Positions 34,765 through 43,689 of a DNA stretch of 64,000 nt are shown here, piece by piece. The stretch is from Ruegeria halocynthiae (GTDB lineage Bacteria; Pseudomonadota; Alphaproteobacteria; Rhodobacterales; Rhodobacteraceae), in the NCBI RefSeq assembly GCF_000743705.1, contig NZ_JQEZ01000006.1:4547-68546 (forward strand), read 5' to 3'. Numbering within the stretch: position 1 is the stretch's first letter; each line of letters opens with the position of its first letter. A program made the position numbers and the translations under genes. The notes below the pieces were generated by a model. The model was not told the DNA's origin and searched no databases. It saw only the letters and a list, made by a program, of their open reading frames with translations.

Positions 34765-35838
34765 ATGGACGATCTTAAGGCAAAGTATCTGGGACAGATC
34801 GCCGAAGCCGGCGATGAGAACACGCTTGAGGCGATCCGTGTCGCCGCCGTGGGCAAAAAAGGCGAAGTCGCGCTGAAGATGCGCGAACTGGGCAAGATGA
34901 CCCCCGAGGAACGTCAGGTCGCAGGCCCCGCGCTGAACGCCCTGAAAGATGAGATCAATTCGGCCCTTGCCGCCAAAAAGGCCGGTTTGGCCGATGCTGC
35001 GCTGGATGAACGTCTGCGCACCGAATGGCTGGACGTCACCCTGCCGACCCGCGCGCGCCGTCAGGGCTCGATCCACCCGATCAGCCAGGCGACCGAGGAG
35101 CTGACCGCGATTTTTGCCGAACTTGGCTTCGCCGTCGCCGAAGGGCCGCGCATCGAAGATGACTGGTACAATTTCGACTCGCTGAATATCCCCGGCCACC
35201 ATCCCGCGCGGGCCGAGATGGACACGTTCTATATGCACCGCGCCGAAGGCGATGAGCGCCCGCCGCATGTGCTGCGCACCCATACCTCGCCGGTGCAGAT
35301 CCGCTCGATGGAGAAACAGGGCGCGCCGATCCGCATCATCTGTCCGGGCGGCGTGTACCGCGCCGACTATGACCAGACCCACACGCCGATGTTCCATCAG
35401 GTCGAGGGGCTGGCCATCGACAAGGACATTTCGATGGCCAACCTGAAATGGGTTCTGGAGGAATTCGTGAAGGCGTTTTTTGAGGTCGACGACGTCGAAC
35501 TGCGCTTCCGCGCCTCGCATTTCCCGTTCACGGAACCCTCGGCCGAGGTCGATATCCGCTGTTCGTGGGATAACGGTCAGCTGAAGATCGGAGAGGGCGA
35601 CGACTGGATGGAGATTCTGGGCTCGGGCATGGTCCACCCCAAGGTGATCGCCGCCGGTGGCATTGATCCGGACGTCTATCAGGGCTTTGCCTTTGGCATC
35701 GGCATCGACCGTCTGGCGATGCTGAAATACGGCATCCCCGATCTGCGGGCGTTCTTTGATAGCGACCTGCGCTGGCTGCGGCACTACGGGTTCGCGGCGC
35801 TGGATATGCCGAACCTGCACGGTGGTTTGAGTAGGTGA
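34765..35838 (+). CDS. pheS: Phenylalanyl-tRNA synthetase alpha subunit
   Basis: 357 residues. N-terminal coiled-coil tRNA-binding region (1-90) and class II catalytic core: [22 protein letters not shown], and motif 3 [14 protein letters not shown] near the C-terminus. Forms the alpha2-beta2 enzyme with PheT. Normally directly followed by pheT; here a roughly 1.66-kb interval separates them. Its stop overlaps the GTG of the inserted small gene. Confidence 0.97.
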   Translation: MDDLKAKYLGQIAEAGDENTLEAIRVAAVGKKGEVALKMRELGKMTPEERQVAGPALNALKDEINSALAAKKAGLADAALDERLRTEWLDVTLPTRARRQGSIHPISQATEELTAIFAELGFAVAEGPRIEDDWYNFDSLNIPGHHPARAEMDTFYMHRAEGDERPPHVLRTHTSPVQIRSMEKQGAPIRIICPGGVYRADYDQTHTPMFHQVEGLAIDKDISMANLKWVLEEFVKAFFEVDDVELRFRASHFPFTEPSAEVDIRCSWDNGQLKIGEGDDWMEILGSGMVHPKVIAAGGIDPDVYQGFAFGIGIDRLAMLKYGIPDLRAFFDSDLRWLRHYGFAALDMPNLHGGLSR

Positions 35839-36293
35839 GTTTCAGATACCGTTCTGGTCTTATGGCTCAGGCTTTATCTATAGTAGCTGAGGCCGGGATT
35901 CACGGTAAGAAGCACAATGGCCTTATTGAAGCTTGGGTTAAAAAAGGTCATGTGCATCAATCCAAGCGTGGAAGAATATCCATTTGCTCCGCTCATCAGT
36001 TTTCCGGGCCTGAATTCGAAGACTATTTGATTCTTGCTTGGCGTTCAGGATTACTTGAGCGGTCAAAATACAAAGAAGTAGAGTGGAAAACTAGTATCAA
36101 TAAGTCATCCTACGAGGTGGAAGACGAAGATATCCGTTTAACCAGAGAGGGTTGGGAGTTTGTCGAGAAGTATGACAAGACGACAATCGAACTTTGGCTC
36201 GAAACTCTGACCGACCGAGTCCCGTATGTTTTTCTGAGTGTTGTTTCTGCGGCTTTGACAACTTGGGCCATCATGTATTGGGGCGCTCCTTAA
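35835..36293 (+). CDS. AT-rich small protein inserted between pheS and pheT, unknown
   Basis: 152 residues from GTG at 35835 (overlapping the pheS stop); ATG at 35862 is an alternative, and neither has a good ribosome-binding site. Lys/Glu/Ile-rich, with clearly lower GC and different codon choice from its neighbours. Residues about 90-110 ([16 protein letters not shown]) look like the last strand/helix of a winged-helix domain. The last 25 residues are a hydrophobic segment ([21 protein letters not shown]). Probably acquired horizontally. No family recognised. Confidence 0.6.
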   Translation: MSFRYRSGLMAQALSIVAEAGIHGKKHNGLIEAWVKKGHVHQSKRGRISICSAHQFSGPEFEDYLILAWRSGLLERSKYKEVEWKTSINKSSYEVEDEDIRLTREGWEFVEKYDKTTIELWLETLTDRVPYVFLSVVSAALTTWAIMYWGAP

Positions 36294-36357
36294 TCTTGTC
36301 ATCGTGATTTAGAAAATAAGCTGGATGCATTAGGCGCGGAGCAAAGGCCGATAGGCC

Positions 36358-36499
36358 GCCGCGCTATCGCCAGACCGCCCGCACGGGCTGGCGATTTGTC
36401 TCCGCCAGCGCAACGCTCGAACGGCGCACGGATTTGGCTGACATAAAGTGCCAACCACATCCCTAGGATCGCCACCCCGCGGTCTGGCGATGGCGCGGC
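36358..36499. repeat. Inverted repeat, 21-bp arms, 100-bp spacer
   Basis: Left arm 36358-36378 (gccgcgctatcgccagacc gc) and right arm 36479-36499 are reverse complements at 20 of 21 positions. A second, inner pair (GCTGGCGAT near 36388 and ATCGCCACC near 36468) adds to the fold. Could be a miniature mobile element or a structured RNA. No target-site duplication identified. Confidence 0.6.
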
Positions 36500-36515
36500 T
36501 TGAGGCGAGTTTGCC

Positions 36516-36572
36516 TGTAGGGTGGGCTTCAGCCCACCATGCGTCGGATGCCGGGCTGAAGCCCGGCCTACA
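36516..36572. repeat. REP-like double palindrome
   Basis: TGTAGGGTGGGCTTCAGCC followed 12 bases later by a GGCTGAAGCCCGGCCTACA-type arm; together an imperfect 57-bp inverted repeat bounded by TGTAGG and CCTACA, each half itself containing GGGCTNNAGCCC. The motif is of the type dispersed in many proteobacterial genomes. Confidence 0.6.
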
Positions 36573-36619
36573 CCAATATGTTATGTGACAGTGCGCTTCA
36601 GGTGGCTAGGCTCCGGCCT

Positions 36620-37423
36620 ATGATTTATCGACTGCTTCTTCTACTGCTGACTGCAACCCCGGCCCTTGCCATGGGTCCTTGGAAAACCGACTGCCATGGC
36701 GATACTGCCTGTGAGGTTGGCGAGCGATCCTATCACGTGCTGGAACCCGATGGGTGGGACGGCGAAAGCCCTCTGCCGGTGCTGTTGCATTTCCACGGAT
36801 GGGCGCGGCAGGGGACTGTGGTGGTGAATCATGACCGCATCGCCGGGGCGACAAAGCTGCGGGGTGTTTTACTGGTTGCGCCAAACGGGTTGGGCAAAAG
36901 CTGGGATTTCTGGACCTCGGACACGGGCGATGTGCCGTTCGCCGACCGGGTGCTTAGGGATGTGGCCAGCCGGTACCCGATTGATCCGGAACGCATCTAT
37001 GTCTCGGGCTATTCCTTTGGCGGCGCGATGGCGTGGCGGTTCGTATGCCAGTCGGGCAATGATACGGCGGCGCTGTTGGCGGTTGCGGGCAGTATCCGGC
37101 AGACCGAACATTGCCCCGAAGCCCCGGCGCAGGTGCGCCATGTGCACGGAACGGGCGATACGGTGATGGATTTTCCCTTTGGTCCGGGCGGTGATACGAC
37201 CTATCCGGTGGCCCTGTGGCGGCAGAAATACAATTGCAGCACACCCACCCCGCGCGGGGATTGGAGCGTGGTGCCGATCCTGACCCTCAGCCGGGTGGAA
37301 TGGACTGATTGCGCGCAGGGGCAGGTCACGCTGGATACCCATCCCGGCGGGCATTTCATCCCGCATGGCTGGATTGGTCGGCAGTTGGATGAGCTTTTGG
37401 GCCGCACCCCCAGCTATCCGTGA
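36620..37423 (+). CDS. Secreted polyhydroxybutyrate-depolymerase/feruloyl-esterase-like hydrolase
   Basis: 267 residues. Signal peptide MIYRLLLLLLTATPALA, then an alpha/beta hydrolase of the LpqC/PHB-depolymerase group. Nucleophile Ser in VSGYSFGGAMA (about 134), Asp in GTGDTVMDF, His in HPGGHFIPHGW. Oxyanion region LLHFHGWA. Secreted or periplasmic ester hydrolase; substrate could be a polyester, feruloyl or acetyl ester. ATG 36620 chosen for the signal peptide. Lies upstream of pheT without its own recognisable terminator. Confidence 0.82.
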   Translation: MIYRLLLLLLTATPALAMGPWKTDCHGDTACEVGERSYHVLEPDGWDGESPLPVLLHFHGWARQGTVVVNHDRIAGATKLRGVLLVAPNGLGKSWDFWTSDTGDVPFADRVLRDVASRYPIDPERIYVSGYSFGGAMAWRFVCQSGNDTAALLAVAGSIRQTEHCPEAPAQVRHVHGTGDTVMDFPFGPGGDTTYPVALWRQKYNCSTPTPRGDWSVVPILTLSRVEWTDCAQGQVTLDTHPGGHFIPHGWIGRQLDELLGRTPSYP

Positions 37424-37501
37424 CGCGCGGCGCTTGCACCTCGGGCCATTCTTTGCCATTGCCTGTGCCGACTGGATGATTGCCAAAAAAGGCCCCGTGC
37501 G

Positions 37502-39898
37502 ATGAAATTCACGCTTTCCTGGCTCAAGGACCACCTCGACACTGATGCCTCGGTCGATGAGATTACCGAGGCGCTGACCGATCTCGGGCTTGAGGTCGAA
37601 GAGATCGTCAACCCGGCGGACCGGCTGTCGGGCTTTACGCTGGGCTATGTCAAACATGCTGAGAAACACCCCGACGCCGACAAGCTGCGGGTCTGTACCG
37701 TTGAAACCGACGAGGGTGAGCTGCAGATCATCTGCGGCGCGCCCAACGCGCGCGAGGGCATCACCGTCGTGGTCTGCAAGCCGGGCATGTATATCCCCGG
37801 TCTGGATATCACCATCAGCGTCGGCAAGATTCGCGGCGTCGAAAGCTTTGGCATGATGGCCTCCGAGCGCGAGCTGGAGCTGTCGGACGAACATGACGGC
37901 ATTATCGAGCTGCCCTCGGGCAAGGTCGGTGATCGCTTTGTCGACTGGCTGGCCGAGAATGAGCCGTCCAAGGTCGATCCGGTGATCGAAATCGCAATCA
38001 CGCCGAACCGCCCCGATGCGCTGGGCGTCGAAGGGATTGCGCGCGATCTGGCGGCGCGGGGGCTGGGCACGCTGAAACAGCGCGATTACGTGCCGGTGCC
38101 GGGCGATTTCGAAAGCCCGATCAAAGTGTCGATCGACGAGGATACGCTGGACGGTTGCCCACATTTCACTGGCCGTCTGATCAAGGGGGTCAAGAACGGC
38201 CCCAGCCCGCAGTGGCTGCAGGATCAGCTCAAGGCGATTGGTCTGCGTCCGATCTCGGCTTTGGTGGATATCACCAACTATATGACCTTCGATCACAACC
38301 GCCCGCTGCATGTGTTCGATGCCGAAAAGGTGCAGGGCAACCTGCGTATCCACCGCGCCGAGGGTGGCGAAACGCTGGTGGCGCTGGATGAGAAAGAATA
38401 CACCCTTCAGCCCGGCATGATGGTGATCTCGGATGACAATGGCGCAGAATCCATTGCCGGGATCATGGGCGGCGAAGGAACCGGCTGTACCGAGGACACT
38501 GTGGATGTCTTTCTTGAAAGCGCATTCTGGGATCATGTGCAGATCGCGCTGACGGGGCGGGCGCTCAAGATCAACTCGGACGCGCGGTACCGGTTCGAGC
38601 GTGGGGTTGACCCGGAATACACGCTGGAAGGGCTGGAGCAGGCAACGCAGATGGTCCTGGATATCTGCGGTGGCGAGGCATCCAAGGTCGTCGAGGCCGG
38701 CAAGGCACCGAACCACGCGCGGGCCTTTAAGCTGGATGCGGCCCGGGTTCAGTCGCTGGTCGGGATGGAGATTCCCGAAAGCGAGCAGCGCCAGACCCTG
38801 ACCCGACTGGGGTTCCGTCTGGAAGGTGAGATGGCCCATGTCCCCAGCTGGCGTCCCGATATAATGGGCGAGGCCGATCTGGTGGAAGAGGTCGCGCGGA
38901 TTGCATCCCTGACCAAGCTACAGGGCAAACCGCTGCCGCGTGTGACCGACGGTATTCCCAAGCCGGTGATGACGCCGACACAGCGCCGTCAGTCGATGGC
39001 GCGACGCACCTGTGCAGCGTTGGGTTACAACGAATGCGTTTCCTACACGTTCATCGATCAGGCCTCGGCGGCGCTGTTTGGTGGTGGCGATGGGGCGACG
39101 CAACTGGAAAACCCGATCTCGTCCGAGATGAGCCATATGCGCCCCGATCTGCTGCCCGGCCTGTTGCAGGCTGCCGCCCGCAATCAGGCACGCGGATATG
39201 CGGATGTGGCCCTGTTCGAGGTTGGCCCGGTTTTCCATGACGGCGAGCCCGGCGATCAACAGATGCAGATCACCGGCCTTTTGGTGGGCCGCGATGGTCC
39301 CAAGGACGTGCATGGCGCATCCCGCCCGGTGGATTTGTACGACGCCAAAGCCGATGCCGAGGCTGTGTTGGCCGCCATCGGCGCACCGGCCAAGGTGCAG
39401 ATCCTGCGCGACGGGGATGCCTGGTGGCATCCGGGCCGTCACGGCAAGATTTGTCTGGGTCCGAAAAAGGTTCTGGGCGTATTCGGTGAGCTGCATCCGC
39501 GCGTGTTGCAGGCGATGGACATCAAAGGCCCCGCGATGGCCTTTACCATCTGGCCGGATCAGGTTCCGATGCCGCGCAAATCCGGCGCAACCCGCGCCGC
39601 ATTGGAACTGCGTGATCTGCAGGCGGTCGAGCGTGACTTTGCTTTTGTTGTCGACGCGGATGTTGAGGCGCTGACGCTGGTGAACGCCGCTGCCGGTGCC
39701 GACAAGGCGCTGATCGAGGATGTGCGCGTTTTTGACGAATTCATCGGCGGCAGTGTCGGCGAGGGCAAGAAATCCCTGGCCATCACCGTGCGCCTGCAGC
39801 CGTCGGATGCGACGTTGAAGGAAAAGGATATCGAGGCTGTGGCCGAAAAGATCATCGCCAAGGTCACCAAAGCTACGGGCGGCGTTCTACGCGGCTAA
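37502..39898 (+). CDS. pheT: Phenylalanyl-tRNA synthetase beta subunit
   Basis: 798 residues, full length. N-terminal EMAP/OB tRNA-binding domain (about 40-150), B3/B4 editing domain (about 205-380), B5 (about 400-475), catalytic-like module, and C-terminal ferredoxin-fold anticodon-binding domain (about 700-798, DLQAVERDFAFVVD...). Partner of PheS. Separated from pheS by an island containing two genes and repeats; likely has its own or the esterase's promoter. A strong terminator follows. Confidence 0.97.
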   Translation: MKFTLSWLKDHLDTDASVDEITEALTDLGLEVEEIVNPADRLSGFTLGYVKHAEKHPDADKLRVCTVETDEGELQIICGAPNAREGITVVVCKPGMYIPGLDITISVGKIRGVESFGMMASERELELSDEHDGIIELPSGKVGDRFVDWLAENEPSKVDPVIEIAITPNRPDALGVEGIARDLAARGLGTLKQRDYVPVPGDFESPIKVSIDEDTLDGCPHFTGRLIKGVKNGPSPQWLQDQLKAIGLRPISALVDITNYMTFDHNRPLHVFDAEKVQGNLRIHRAEGGETLVALDEKEYTLQPGMMVISDDNGAESIAGIMGGEGTGCTEDTVDVFLESAFWDHVQIALTGRALKINSDARYRFERGVDPEYTLEGLEQATQMVLDICGGEASKVVEAGKAPNHARAFKLDAARVQSLVGMEIPESEQRQTLTRLGFRLEGEMAHVPSWRPDIMGEADLVEEVARIASLTKLQGKPLPRVTDGIPKPVMTPTQRRQSMARRTCAALGYNECVSYTFIDQASAALFGGGDGATQLENPISSEMSHMRPDLLPGLLQAAARNQARGYADVALFEVGPVFHDGEPGDQQMQITGLLVGRDGPKDVHGASRPVDLYDAKADAEAVLAAIGAPAKVQILRDGDAWWHPGRHGKICLGPKKVLGVFGELHPRVLQAMDIKGPAMAFTIWPDQVPMPRKSGATRAALELRDLQAVERDFAFVVDADVEALTLVNAAAGADKALIEDVRVFDEFIGGSVGEGKKSLAITVRLQPSDATLKEKDIEAVAEKIIAKVTKATGGVLRG

Positions 39899-39930
39899 CC
39901 GGGTCTGCAACGCGGCACAGCGTGAAACAG

Positions 39931-39958
39931 AAGGGCTCCGAACGCGGGGCCCTTTTTT
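39931..39958 (+). terminator. Rho-independent terminator after pheT
   Basis: AAGGGC...GCCCTT stem (with an extra internal TCC/GGG partial pairing) followed directly by TTTTTT, 32 bp after the pheT stop. Confidence 0.85.
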
Positions 39959-40081
39959 GGTTTGATCGCGCCGGCAGATCGGGCCAATCAGTGCATCAGG
40001 AACATTACCCTTTCCCAAGTGGCCTATTGGGTTGTCCAACCTTTCGAATTAGGGTCGCTGCAACTGTCAAAGGAGACGACT

Positions 40082-40531
40082 ATGGGCCTGAACGTTTACC
40101 TGTCCGGAGAAATTCACACCAACTGGCGCGAGCAGATCATTGATGGTTCGCAAGGGCTGGACATCACGTTCAACAGCCCGGTCACGGATCACGACGCCAG
40201 TGACGATTGCGGAGTGGCCATTCTGGGCGCAGAGCCGAACAAATACTGGCACGACCACAAGGGCGCGATGGTCAACGCGATTCGCACGCGCAAAGGTATC
40301 GCGGATGCGGATGTGGTCGTTGTCCGGTTTGGCGATAAATACAAACAGTGGAACGCGGCCTTTGATGCGGGTTATGCGGCGGCGCTGGGCAAATCACTGA
40401 TCGTGCTGCATGGCCTCGATCATCAGCACGCGCTGAAAGAGGTCGACGCCGCCGCGCTGGCCGTGGCCGAGCAGCCGTCGCAGGTGGTCGAAGTCCTGCG
40501 CTATGTGCTGACCGGAAAACTGCCGGGTTAG
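40082..40531 (+). CDS. ytoQ: YtoQ family protein (nucleoside 2-deoxyribosyltransferase-like)
   Basis: 149 residues. N-terminus LNVYLSGEIHTNWR with SPVTDHDASDDCG matches the YtoQ family, which has the fold of nucleoside deoxyribosyltransferases; biochemical role unsettled. ATG at 40082 follows AAAGGAGACGACT. Monocistronic between a pheT terminator and a convergent GST terminator. Confidence 0.85.
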   Translation: MGLNVYLSGEIHTNWREQIIDGSQGLDITFNSPVTDHDASDDCGVAILGAEPNKYWHDHKGAMVNAIRTRKGIADADVVVVRFGDKYKQWNAAFDAGYAAALGKSLIVLHGLDHQHALKEVDAAALAVAEQPSQVVEVLRYVLTGKLPG

Positions 40532-40541
40532 AAATGAAAAA

Positions 40542-40568
40542 GGCTTGCGGCCGGATCAGCCGCAAGCC
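40542..40568 (-). terminator. Terminator of the YghU-like GST gene (between convergent genes)
   Basis: Perfect 10-bp stem GGCTTGCGGC / GCCGCAAGCC with a 7-base loop. Read on the minus strand it is followed by TTTTTC, a canonical terminator for the GST gene; it may also act on ytoQ. Confidence 0.85.
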
Positions 40569-40591
40569 CGATTGCGTCTGCGTGTCGGCGA

Positions 40592-41290
40592 TCAGCCCCG
40601 TGGGGGCGTCACCAGACCTTTCTGAACGGCGGGCCGATCCAGAAACCGGTCAAGATAGGCCGCCACATTGGCATGATCGTCCCATCCGACCAGATCTTTT
40701 GCACCGTAAAAGTCCAACCCGCGCAGCCAGGGCGCGATTGCCATGTCGGCGATCGAATACTCTCCGACGATCCAGTCCTGGCCTTCAAGCTGCTGGTTCA
40801 GCACGTTCAGCAGCCGCTTTGCCTCGTTGATGTAACGCTCACGGGGGCGGGGGTCTTCAATCTCACTACCGGCGAACTTGTGGAAATAGCCAAGCTGCCC
40901 GAACATCGGACCAACGCCGCCCATCTGGAACATCAGCCATTGGATGACACGGTATTTGTCCGCCGCAGTCTTGCCCAGAAACCGGCCCGTCTTTTCGGCC
41001 AGATACAGCAGGATGGCACCGCTTTCGAACAGGCCAAGGGGTTCACCGTCCGGACCATCTGGGTCGATGATCGCGGGGATCTTGTTGTTGGGGTTCAACG
41101 ACAGGAACTCGGGGCTTTTGACATCCGCGTCGGACAGGGTGACCTTGTGCGCTTCATACGGCAGACCGGTCTCTTCCAGCATGATCGAGGCCTTGACCCC
41201 ATTGGGTGTGGGGAAGGAGTACAGCTGAATCCTGTCCGGAAACTGCGCGGGCCAGCGCTCCATTATCGGGTGTGACTTGTTGTCCAGCAT
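40592..41290 (-). CDS. Glutathione S-transferase, YghU/YfcG-like
   Basis: 232 residues. N-terminal FPTPNGVKASIMLEE and LNPNNKIPAIIDPDG match the nu-class (YghU/YfcG) disulfide-bond oxidoreductase-type GSTs, which bind two glutathiones and reduce disulfides. C-terminal QWLMFQMGGVGPMFGQ and VGEYSIADMAIAPW are typical. ATG at 41290 preceded by AGGAG. Ends at a strong minus-strand terminator. Confidence 0.9.
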   Translation of the reverse strand: MLDNKSHPIMERWPAQFPDRIQLYSFPTPNGVKASIMLEETGLPYEAHKVTLSDADVKSPEFLSLNPNNKIPAIIDPDGPDGEPLGLFESGAILLYLAEKTGRFLGKTAADKYRVIQWLMFQMGGVGPMFGQLGYFHKFAGSEIEDPRPRERYINEAKRLLNVLNQQLEGQDWIVGEYSIADMAIAPWLRGLDFYGAKDLVGWDDHANVAAYLDRFLDRPAVQKGLVTPPRG

Positions 41291-41459
41291 GGGGGCTCCT
41301 GTTTGGATGATGCATGAAAGGTAGGGGGCGATCGAAGATCATGTAAGCCCCCGGCGCTGTGCACAACCGGTCAGCTGGTGTTTGCTGGCGAACAACGGGG
41401 AAAACCGCGGCAACTGGCACCTAGACCAGGCTGTGATTTTCGCTCAGAGATTGGGGAAC

Positions 41460-41478
41460 CCCGCGTGAAAGACGCGGG
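41460..41478 (+). promoter_or_regulatory. Hairpin in the mscS 5' leader
   Basis: CCCGCGT-gaaag-ACGCGGG followed by TTTCTTGTTGT, ending 13 bp before the mscS Shine-Dalgarno. It looks terminator-like, but no co-directional gene lies close upstream; it may be an attenuator or an RNA-stabilising leader hairpin. Confidence 0.4.
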
Positions 41479-41504
41479 TTTCTTGTTGTGGAAAGGAGAT
41501 ACGC

Positions 41505-42311
41505 GTGGATGAGGTCGTAACACAGGTGGGTGCTTTTGCCCCGCTGATCATAAGCGCGGTCAAAGCGCTGGTGGTTCTGATCCTGGGCTGGATTGTGGCC
41601 GGGGCAATTGCCGGTCTGGTGCGCCGCCGGATCAATGCGACGCCGCACATTGACCCGACGCTGGGCAATTTTGTGGCCAGCTTGGTCAAATGGGTCATTC
41701 TGGCCATGGTGCTGGTCGCTGTTCTGGGGATTTTCGGGATCGAAGCCACCAGTATCGTCGCCATTCTGGGTGCCGCGTCGCTGGCAATCGGCCTGGCGCT
41801 GCAAGGTACGCTCAGCGATATTGCAGCCGGTGTCATGCTTGTGGTCTTTCGCCCGTACAAGCTGGGTCAGTATGTGGATATCGCTGGCACGGCCGGGACC
41901 GTGAAGGATTTGAACCTGTTCACCACCGAGTTGGTAACACCGGACAATGTCCAGATCATCGTACCCAACGGGCAATCCTGGGGATCAATCATCACCAATT
42001 ATTCGGCTCATGACACGCGGCGCGTCGATCTGGTGTTCGGCATCGATTATGGTGACAGCGCCGATGAGGCGATGCAGATCATTCTGGATGTTGCCAAAGC
42101 GGACGCGCGCATTCACAGCGATCCCGAGCCGTGGGTACGGGTGACCAATCTGGGCGACAGCTCGGTCGATCTGACCGCGCGCCTGTGGTGCGCTGCAGCG
42201 GATTACTGGGACGTAAAGTTTGAGGTCACCAAAGCGGTCAAAGAGGCGTTTGACGCCAAGGGTGTTTCGATCCCCTATCCGCATTCGGTTGAGATTCACA
42301 AACAGGCGTAA
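41505..42311 (+). CDS. Small-conductance mechanosensitive channel, MscS family
   Basis: 268 residues, three transmembrane helices. The pore helix ILGAASLAIGLALQGTLSDIAAGVMLVVFRPYKLGQYV (about 85-125) carries the Gly/Ala packing pattern of MscS; the cytoplasmic domain follows (VPNGQSWGSIITNYSAHDTRRVDL). GTG start at 41505 with AAAGGAG at 41492-41498. Opens under hypo-osmotic shock in the inner membrane. Confidence 0.93.
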   Translation: MDEVVTQVGAFAPLIISAVKALVVLILGWIVAGAIAGLVRRRINATPHIDPTLGNFVASLVKWVILAMVLVAVLGIFGIEATSIVAILGAASLAIGLALQGTLSDIAAGVMLVVFRPYKLGQYVDIAGTAGTVKDLNLFTTELVTPDNVQIIVPNGQSWGSIITNYSAHDTRRVDLVFGIDYGDSADEAMQIILDVAKADARIHSDPEPWVRVTNLGDSSVDLTARLWCAAADYWDVKFEVTKAVKEAFDAKGVSIPYPHSVEIHKQA

Positions 42312-42353
42312 TCCCTCCCGCCCGTCGATCGGGCATTGAAATACCCTCCTCCG

Positions 42354-42457
42354 GTTGGGCCCGGCGCCGCGCTGATCGCGCGGCGCCGTTTGCGTTTGTG
42401 GGACCGTTGGATCAATGGTCGACCGCGCCGTGCCGCAGGCGCGGCGCCCGGCCCAAC
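42354..42457. repeat. Palindromic intergenic repeat element, 104 bp
   Basis: Left arm GTTGGGCCCGGCGCCGCGC (42354-42372) and right arm 42439-42457 are reverse complements at 18 of 19 bases. An inner hairpin GGCGCCGCGC-tgatc-GCGCGGCGCC lies at 42363-42387. Situated between the convergent mscS and ald genes. It resembles dispersed palindromic repeats I recall from Roseobacter genomes. Confidence 0.65.
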
Positions 42458-42465
42458 GCTGTAAA

Positions 42466-42483
42466 CGCCCTCGTCAGAGGGCG
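42466..42483 (-). terminator. Terminator of ald
   Basis: CGCCCTC / GAGGGCG stem with a four-base loop, 20 bp beyond the ald stop. On the minus strand it is followed by TTTACAG. Confidence 0.6.
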
Positions 42484-42503
42484 CTTTCAGGGGCGGGAGA
42501 GCC

Positions 42504-43622
42504 TTAGGACTTGATAACCACGTTGGGCGAAACCACGTCGATCCCAAGTGCTTTACCAACCGCGTAATAAGTCAACTGCCCGGCGTGTACGTTCAATCCT
42601 GCCAGCAGATGTGGGTCGTCCTGACAGGCCTGTTTCCAGCCCTTGTCCGCCAGCGCCAGCATGAACGGCATCGTCGCATTCCCCAGCGCGATGGTCGAAG
42701 TGCGCGCAACAGCGCCGGGCATGTTGGCGACGCAATAGTGCATGACGCCATCCACCTCATAGATTGGATCGGCATGGGTGGTCGCCTTTGAGGTCTCAAA
42801 GCACCCGCCCTGGTCAATGGCCACATCCACCAGAACCGCGCCGGGTTTCATGGTGGAAAGCTGGGCCCGGGTGATCAGTTTGGGGGCAGCCGCGCCGGGG
42901 ATCAGCACCGCGCCGATCACCATGTCAGCTGTCTGGATAAGCTCTGCCGTGGCCCCCGCCGTGGAATATTGGTTCTTGAAGGTGCCACCGAATACGTCGT
43001 CCAGATAGCGCAGGCGCGGCAACGAACGATCAAGAATGGTAACATCCGCACCCATCCCGGCAGCGATCTTGGCGGCATGTGTTCCAACCACGCCGCCGCC
43101 GATAACGACAACCTTGGCTGGTCCAACACCGGGCACACCGCCCATCAACACGCCACGACCGCCATTGGCCTTTTGCAGGGTCCACGACCCGACCTGTGGG
43201 GCCAGACGGCCAGCGACCTCGGACATTGGTGCCAGCAGGGGCAGGCCACCATTGGCGTCAGTCACGGTTTCATAGGCAATGGCGGTACAGCCCGACTCCA
43301 ACAGGTCGTGGGTCTGATCCGGATCTGGTGCCAGGTGCAGATAGGTAAACAGCAACTGACCTTCGCGCAGCATCTTGCGCTCGACCGCCTGCGGTTCCTT
43401 GACCTTTACGATCATGTCTGCGGTGGCAAACACCTCTTCTGCCGTGTCCACAATCCGGGCACCGGCCGCAATATAGGCATCGTTGTCAAAGCCAGCGCCA
43501 ATCCCCGCGCCGGTTTCGATGATCACCTCATGACCGCGCGCGACGGCTTCTTGTGCGGCATTGGGTGTCACGCCGACGCGGTATTCCTGCGGCTTGATTT
43601 CCTTTGGGCAACCGATTTTCAT
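42504..43622 (-). CDS. ald: Alanine dehydrogenase
   Basis: 372 residues. Interconverts L-alanine and pyruvate/ammonia with NAD. N-terminal MKIGCPKEIKPQEYRVGVTP, substrate lysine in VKVKEPQ, Rossmann motif VVIGGGVVGTHAAKIAAGMGADVTILD and VLVDVAIDQGGCFE are diagnostic. Divergent from an Lrp/AsnC regulator (136-bp shared region), the typical alphaproteobacterial ald-aldR pair. Confidence 0.96.
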   Translation of the reverse strand: MKIGCPKEIKPQEYRVGVTPNAAQEAVARGHEVIIETGAGIGAGFDNDAYIAAGARIVDTAEEVFATADMIVKVKEPQAVERKMLREGQLLFTYLHLAPDPDQTHDLLESGCTAIAYETVTDANGGLPLLAPMSEVAGRLAPQVGSWTLQKANGGRGVLMGGVPGVGPAKVVVIGGGVVGTHAAKIAAGMGADVTILDRSLPRLRYLDDVFGGTFKNQYSTAGATAELIQTADMVIGAVLIPGAAAPKLITRAQLSTMKPGAVLVDVAIDQGGCFETSKATTHADPIYEVDGVMHYCVANMPGAVARTSTIALGNATMPFMLALADKGWKQACQDDPHLLAGLNVHAGQLTYYAVGKALGIDVVSPNVVIKS

Positions 43623-43689
43623 TTGGGCTCTCCATCCTTAAACTGCCTAAATTATGTGCAATCAGGGGCGCAATTTCTGTGAAACTCTG

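Larger units (their letters stand above)
36294..36619. other. Gene-free 326-bp interval with two inverted-repeat elements
   Basis: No convincing coding frame. It contains a long-loop inverted repeat (36358-36499) and a palindromic REP-like element (36516-36572), described separately. The position inside the pheS-pheT region and next to a composition-shifted gene suggests it marks an insertion. Confidence 0.6.

Noticed and set aside
36869..38839. Long open frame (656 codons) on the minus strand opposite pheT and the esterase
   Set aside because: Antisense to two clearly recognised genes; low-complexity His/Arg/Gln-rich translation typical of GC-rich shadow frames.
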